A DNA stretch of 64,000 nt from Sipunculus nudus (Eukaryota > Annelida > Sipuncula > Golfingiida > Sipunculidae): positions 7,427,900-7,491,899 of the forward strand of contig CM049322.1 of assembly GCA_026874595.1 (NCBI GenBank), in the 5' to 3' direction. Of this stretch, positions 60,513 through 64,000 are shown in pieces. Under the pieces are notes generated by a model, which saw only the letters and a list, made by a program, of their open reading frames with translations, had not been told where the DNA came from and made no database searches. Position numbers and translations under genes: made by a program. The first letter of the stretch is position 1. Each line of letters opens with the position of its first letter.

Positions 60513-60959
60513 CACTGGCCAGTAAGGTAGGCCGGGGGTGAATTTTTCTGTTGAAGGAGTGAATTTTTTAGTTTGTATTTGAGAGGGCCCCAGTAACGAA
60601 GGGTCCCTAATATTTGGTTGTTGGCAGTAACAGACACAAAAAACTAAAATGTGACCAGTAACGAAGGTCATTGGGAAGGTGGGGATGGATGAGAGGGGAG
60701 GGGGGGGGAATTATGTTTTTGTTTTGGTTGTTGTTAGAAAACTTAGGACACCCACTGGCCAGTAAGGTAGGCCGGGGTTACATTTATTGTGTGTATGGTT
60801 GTGTACACAACGGACTGACATCACTTTAAAAATCCCCAGATGCGCAGGAGTTAGATAAAAGCCATGTTTATACTACCTGACCAGTAAGCAAGGTCGGGTG
60901 ACGTGTTTTTCCCCTGATAAAAAAAACTATCAAACCCCTGACCAGTAAGCAAGGTCGGG
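60513..60959 (+). repeat. Six hairpins with an AGTAA loop and covarying stems
   Basis: Hairpins lie at 60513-60537, 60584-60608, 60650-60672, 60753-60777, 60876-60898 and 60937-60959. Each has a 9-base loop, AGTAAGGTA, AGTAACGAA or AGTAAGCAA, closed by at least four pairs. Stem cores are GGCC/GGCC, GACC/GGTC and CCCC/GGGT-type, so base changes on one side are matched on the other. Outer pairs extend most stems to 6-8 bp. They fall inside the predicted intron. Confidence 0.65.
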
Positions 60960-60965
60960 TGACGT

Positions 60966-60998
60966 GTTTCCCCCCCCCCCCCCATCCATCCATCCATC
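60966..60998. repeat. C-run and (CATC)n microsatellite
   Basis: About 15 C residues run into CATCCATCCATCCATCCA. Confidence 0.9.
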
Positions 60999-61635
60999 CA
61001 ACTCGGAGCGGTTCGGTTTTTTGCCACACAAGTGACACAGACTAACCGTAACGACGATTAAGTAATGTTGTGACATAGAAACGGGAAGAGAATTTGTATT
61101 TTTATAACCTTTAACAAAAGAAAATAACAGACACGCGGACCTTTGAAACAAAACTGTAGAGCAAAAAGGTATTGCAAGAGTTTTGTTTTTTTTTTCGGAA
61201 GGACAACGAGAAACACTATAATTCTGTAACTGATAAAAATAAGTAGGTAATTACTGTGAACCAAACAAAAAATGCATTTAGGATATAATAATAAACAAAA
61301 GGTTATGAAGCAGAGCGCCACTTTGCGTGACACCTGGCATGAATGTAATATGTAACCTCGTCACGGATATCAGTCCCTTCACGTTTATTGTATAACATGA
61401 CCTCGTTAGTTTAGTAAACAACTACAATGGAAAAAAAAAACGACATTTCGACACACGACCAATCACAAATGTCGATTGAGGAAAGAGGAGTAAGGAAGGT
61501 GGGGAGGGGGGGGGGGAGGTTATTTTTTAATATTTGTGTTTGGTACATCAAAGTATAACCCTAAACAACACAGAAAAAAGTCCTATATTGTTATAAGACG
61601 TTGTTATAAGACGTCCTTGTGACTTACAGGGAAAC

Positions 61636-62127
61636 ATGATGATGAACGAGCACTACGAACGTGATCTGGAGGAGTTGGTAAATGTGCAAGGCCAGGCCAT
61701 ACTTCGCTACGTTCAAAATATTAAATCGTCGTCGCCTGAGACGTATTTCGCAATGCAAGGCGACGACGAATATTTCGATCAGTTAGTCGATGGACTAGTG
61801 CACAAGTACGAAATGTTAATGCACATCCCCAGTGAAGAACTAGAAATATGTATCAGAGAAAAAAAGAACCTGAAAGAAATGGTGCGCGTTGCATCCAATG
61901 TTCTGCTCCTGGCGCAGGCTATTGATGAAATTGTCCTACGCTGCCACAATATATACAGAGATATAGTTCAAATATACCGCGGTGAGGCCCCACCGGCCGC
62001 AACCAAAAGCCATCACATCCGGGCGTGTTTCCTTCTAACATCTCATTTAAGAATAGTCGCCAGGAAAGCACATGTGCAAGCAGAGCGCCGGTGGGCAAGT
62101 AAGATGATCACACATGAGGAAGAATAA
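61636..62127 (+). CDS. Small helical protein family, copy 1
   Basis: The 163-residue ORF opens with three ATGs, six bases after a splice-acceptor-like CTTGTGACTTACAG. It is predicted all-helical without signal peptide or membrane segment. Landmarks shared with copies 2 and 3: an acidic N-terminus, a SSPETYF motif (residues about 35-41), YFDQLVDGLV (about 48-57), DEIVLRCHNIYRDIVQIYR (about 98-116), and a basic C-terminal helix. AATAAA (62123-62128) overlaps the TAA stop, giving an almost zero 3' UTR signal distance. Function unknown; the helical, Cys/His-poor composition suggests a binding or scaffold role, which is only inference. Confidence 0.65.
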   Translation: MMMNEHYERDLEELVNVQGQAILRYVQNIKSSSPETYFAMQGDDEYFDQLVDGLVHKYEMLMHIPSEELEICIREKKNLKEMVRVASNVLLLAQAIDEIVLRCHNIYRDIVQIYRGEAPPAATKSHHIRACFLLTSHLRIVARKAHVQAERRWASKMITHEEE

Positions 62128-62362
62128 ACTTTTATTTTACAATATATGCAACTAGTATAGGGGGTGGCAATTGTATTTTGTAAATACATTATACATAGTG
62201 TACATATGGTTTTTAGGTCGAGTCGTATACGTGTGTCAATATTTTTTTTATTAACTCACAGCCACGGAAAATTATGTAATTAAATATATCAGGAATAAAA
62301 CATTTTTTATCTTAGCGAAAAAGCTGTTTGTTATAAGACGTCCTTGTGACTTACAGGGAATC

Positions 62363-62869
62363 ATGATGATGATGATGAACGAGAAGTTTGAATGTGAACT
62401 GGATGCAGCCATAGTTGCTGTGCCGAAACAAGGAGAGGCCATACTGAATGTCATAAAAAAGTTACAAACGTCGCCTGATACGTATTTGAAAGAACCAAGG
62501 GACGGGGACGAATTTGATAAATGTTTAACACCTCTCCTCGATGTACATGATCGCTTCACGGCCAATACTGGAACAAAACTTTACCAATATATTAATTCGT
62601 ATGCGAATATCACTGAAGCCACGCGCATCGCAGTCCTCATGGATAAGGTGATGCGCCTAACGGAGGACATCTATGATATTGTCCTCCGTTGTGAGGAACT
62701 CTACAAGAATATCGTAGAGGAGTACCGCCCTAATGTGACACCGGCCGTCCACAGTCGCCACCTCGCCCGGTCGTTTTCATTTCTCGAGATACGTGTGCTA
62801 ATAGAGGACATGCAAAATTATGTACAATTATGCAAGAAACGTGCTGTGAAGAAGATACAAACTGTATAA
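62363..62869 (+). CDS. Small helical protein family, copy 2
   Basis: The 168-residue ORF lies 727 bp downstream of copy 1 in the same orientation and carries the same upstream segment (TTATAAGACGTCCTTGTGAC then TTACAGGGAA) before four ATGs. Shared motifs are NEKFECELD, QTSPDTYLK, DEFDKCLTPLLD, and EDIYDIVLRCEELYKNIVEEYR. The 3' flank also repeats: a GGGGTGG, ATTGTATTTTGTAA and GAATAAAACAT series occurs after each ORF. With its own acceptor, it could be spliced to the same leader exon as copy 1, or have its own promoter in the 235-bp gap. Function unknown. Confidence 0.65.
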   Translation: MMMMMNEKFECELDAAIVAVPKQGEAILNVIKKLQTSPDTYLKEPRDGDEFDKCLTPLLDVHDRFTANTGTKLYQYINSYANITEATRIAVLMDKVMRLTEDIYDIVLRCEELYKNIVEEYRPNVTPAVHSRHLARSFSFLEIRVLIEDMQNYVQLCKKRAVKKIQTV

Positions 62870-63304
62870 ATGTTTTATCGGTCAAAGTATCAAAGACTTT
62901 TCTTCTTGACTTTTCCATATTTAGATATATCGGATGTGTAACACATTGCAAATCCTCACTTGTAGAGGTCGTGTAAGAAAACACACGTTTATGTATATAT
63001 GTCATTGGTATTCTTTTGGTATTCTTTTTTACCTCCCAATATAGGGGTGGTGATTGTATTTTGTAAGTATACCAGGAATAAAACATATTTTAGTAACATA
63101 ATAACTGCTTTATCGTGTCTGTTAACACACAGAAAAAGAGAGAGGTGATGCATGTCAAGATGACTGGAAAGGTTATGCGTGGTGTACAAACACTGGAGAT
63201 ATGTTTAAGACCTGTCCTCCCTTTATGCGGTTGATAAGTATTTGTAACGTAAACATACAGACCGACACAATAAAATAGTCCTTTCTGCTCGTTTGCTGTC
63301 CAAC
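62870..63304. other. 3' flank of copy 2 and spacer
   Basis: AATAAA near 63074 is the probable poly(A) signal for copy 2. No gene seen. AATAAA-like ACAATAAAATAG at about 63267 lies just before copy 3. Confidence 0.5.
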
Positions 63305-63850
63305 ATGGACTCAAACCTGTCAAAAGAATTTGACCATGCATTGCTGGTAGATATTCCAGCTAAAACACGTGAGCTAAATGACTGTATTAAGTCGTTCCTG
63401 TCCACACCAGACAGATTTTTCGTTGACAGCGACAGAGTGTTTCAGCTGACTCTGAAAGCACTGGTCGACGAAGACTGGTGGTGGAACGCGCGGATTCTCA
63501 AAGGACTTATGTTAGCGAAAAAGATATGTTTACAAAAGCGGTGCCAGACGGAACAGACATTAATTGCCGTGCGGATGGCGAAACTGTTTACAGAGTGGTT
63601 GAAGGATACCTATGACGGAACACTCAAACATACGGCAGACGCATACACGCGAGTTGTGCAGCACTACCAAAGTCACAGTCGGTTTAAAGGCCCTGTGCAG
63701 AAGAGGCACCACCAGAACAAGCAATCCATAGCCTCGTTTCAGTTTCTGCTTTGGAAACACAGGCAAAATTTGGCTTTCGAGCTGGGACAGTTTAACAACG
63801 ATGGCTTGCACACACAAGTGACAAACGCGGACAGCAGCTCGTCTAAATAA
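63305..63850 (+). CDS. Small helical protein family, copy 3 (diverged)
   Basis: I start the protein at the ATG at 63305 (181 residues); the frame is open further upstream but has no ATG. It is the most diverged paralog: FDHALLVDIPAKTRELNDC, then STPDRFF in the position of SPDTY, then MAKLFTEWLKDTYDGTLKH and YTRVVQHYQ aligning to the IVLRC region, then a basic Gln/Lys/His-rich tail ending DSSSSK. The acceptor-like segment found before copies 1 and 2 is absent, so it is probably transcribed separately. Function unknown. Confidence 0.6.
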   Translation: MDSNLSKEFDHALLVDIPAKTRELNDCIKSFLSTPDRFFVDSDRVFQLTLKALVDEDWWWNARILKGLMLAKKICLQKRCQTEQTLIAVRMAKLFTEWLKDTYDGTLKHTADAYTRVVQHYQSHSRFKGPVQKRHHQNKQSIASFQFLLWKHRQNLAFELGQFNNDGLHTQVTNADSSSSK

Positions 63851-64000
63851 GTCGGAATACGCGCACTGTAGGTCCCATCATCAACGTGTCCCAGTGTAAA
63901 TGTTCAGTCTGTTCACGAAAGGTGGCGTCCAGTACAGAACACACACGCACGGACGGACGGACAGACAGACGAATATGATTGGCTTTTAAAAGAGCTCTGT
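63851..64000. other. 3' flank with GGAC/AGAC simple repeat
   Basis: CGGACGGACGGACAGACAGACG at about 63950-63971. No gene seen before the window end. Confidence 0.6.

Noticed and set aside
60025-60671. Minus-strand open frames over the leader exon and hairpins
   Set aside because: They run against the TATA/CRE promoter and read simple sequence; no conserved features.

Overview
The window is animal (metazoan) genomic DNA. The evidence is Ty3- and L1-type retroelements, MITEs, a tRNA-derived SINE, spliced NACHT exons and abundant AT/CA microsatellites. The repeat mix and a NACHT gene fragment fit a marine invertebrate, plausibly a mollusc or other lophotrochozoan, but nothing here fixes the species.

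Layout. 1-6.7 kb: two broken Ty3-type LTR elements. One is on the plus strand, has a PHD-like finger between RNase H and integrase, and has a MITE inserted in its RT. The other is on the minus strand with its integrase deleted. A second MITE-like unit with a nested SINE lies between them. 6.74-17.41 kb: one uninterrupted 29-bp satellite of about 368 units with visible higher-order duplication. 17.7-18.6 kb: a 5'-truncated L1-type insertion with poly-A and target-site duplication. 19.3-20.5 kb: a non-autonomous pogo/Tigger-like element, ending about 80 bp before an intact single-exon glycosyltransferase gene (20.57-21.98 kb). 22.8-24.9 kb: exons of a decayed NACHT (NLR-like) gene. 25-45 kb: AT-rich, gene-poor DNA with microsatellites, diverged dispersed repeats, a decayed L1-type element (33.0-36.1 kb) and one orphan exon candidate. 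45.1-45.9 kb: an intact RING-finger gene with a TATA box very close to its ATG. 48.7-51.0 kb: a degenerate roughly 350-bp repeat carrying six CTCF-like motifs in one orientation.

51.4-63.9 kb is a different kind of DNA: clearly more GC-rich, compact, and filled with intronless or nearly intronless genes I cannot assign to known families. It holds a small gene broken at an A7 run; a short helical ORF; a protein with an FG-repeat tail resembling nucleoporins; a tRNA-Asn; three tandem minus-strand copies of a two-module four-cysteine (zinc-ribbon-like) protein family with a shared promoter block; a tRNA-like element; a promoter region dense in ETS, CCAAT and CRE motifs; and three plus-strand paralogs of a small helical protein. 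The first two helical paralogs carry duplicated splice acceptors behind a leader exon whose predicted intron holds six copies of a hairpin with compensatory stem changes.

The best candidate for something undescribed is this 51.4-63.9 kb island. It could be an endogenised large-DNA-virus segment, a large mobile element, or a lineage-specific expanded host locus. The sequence alone does not separate these.
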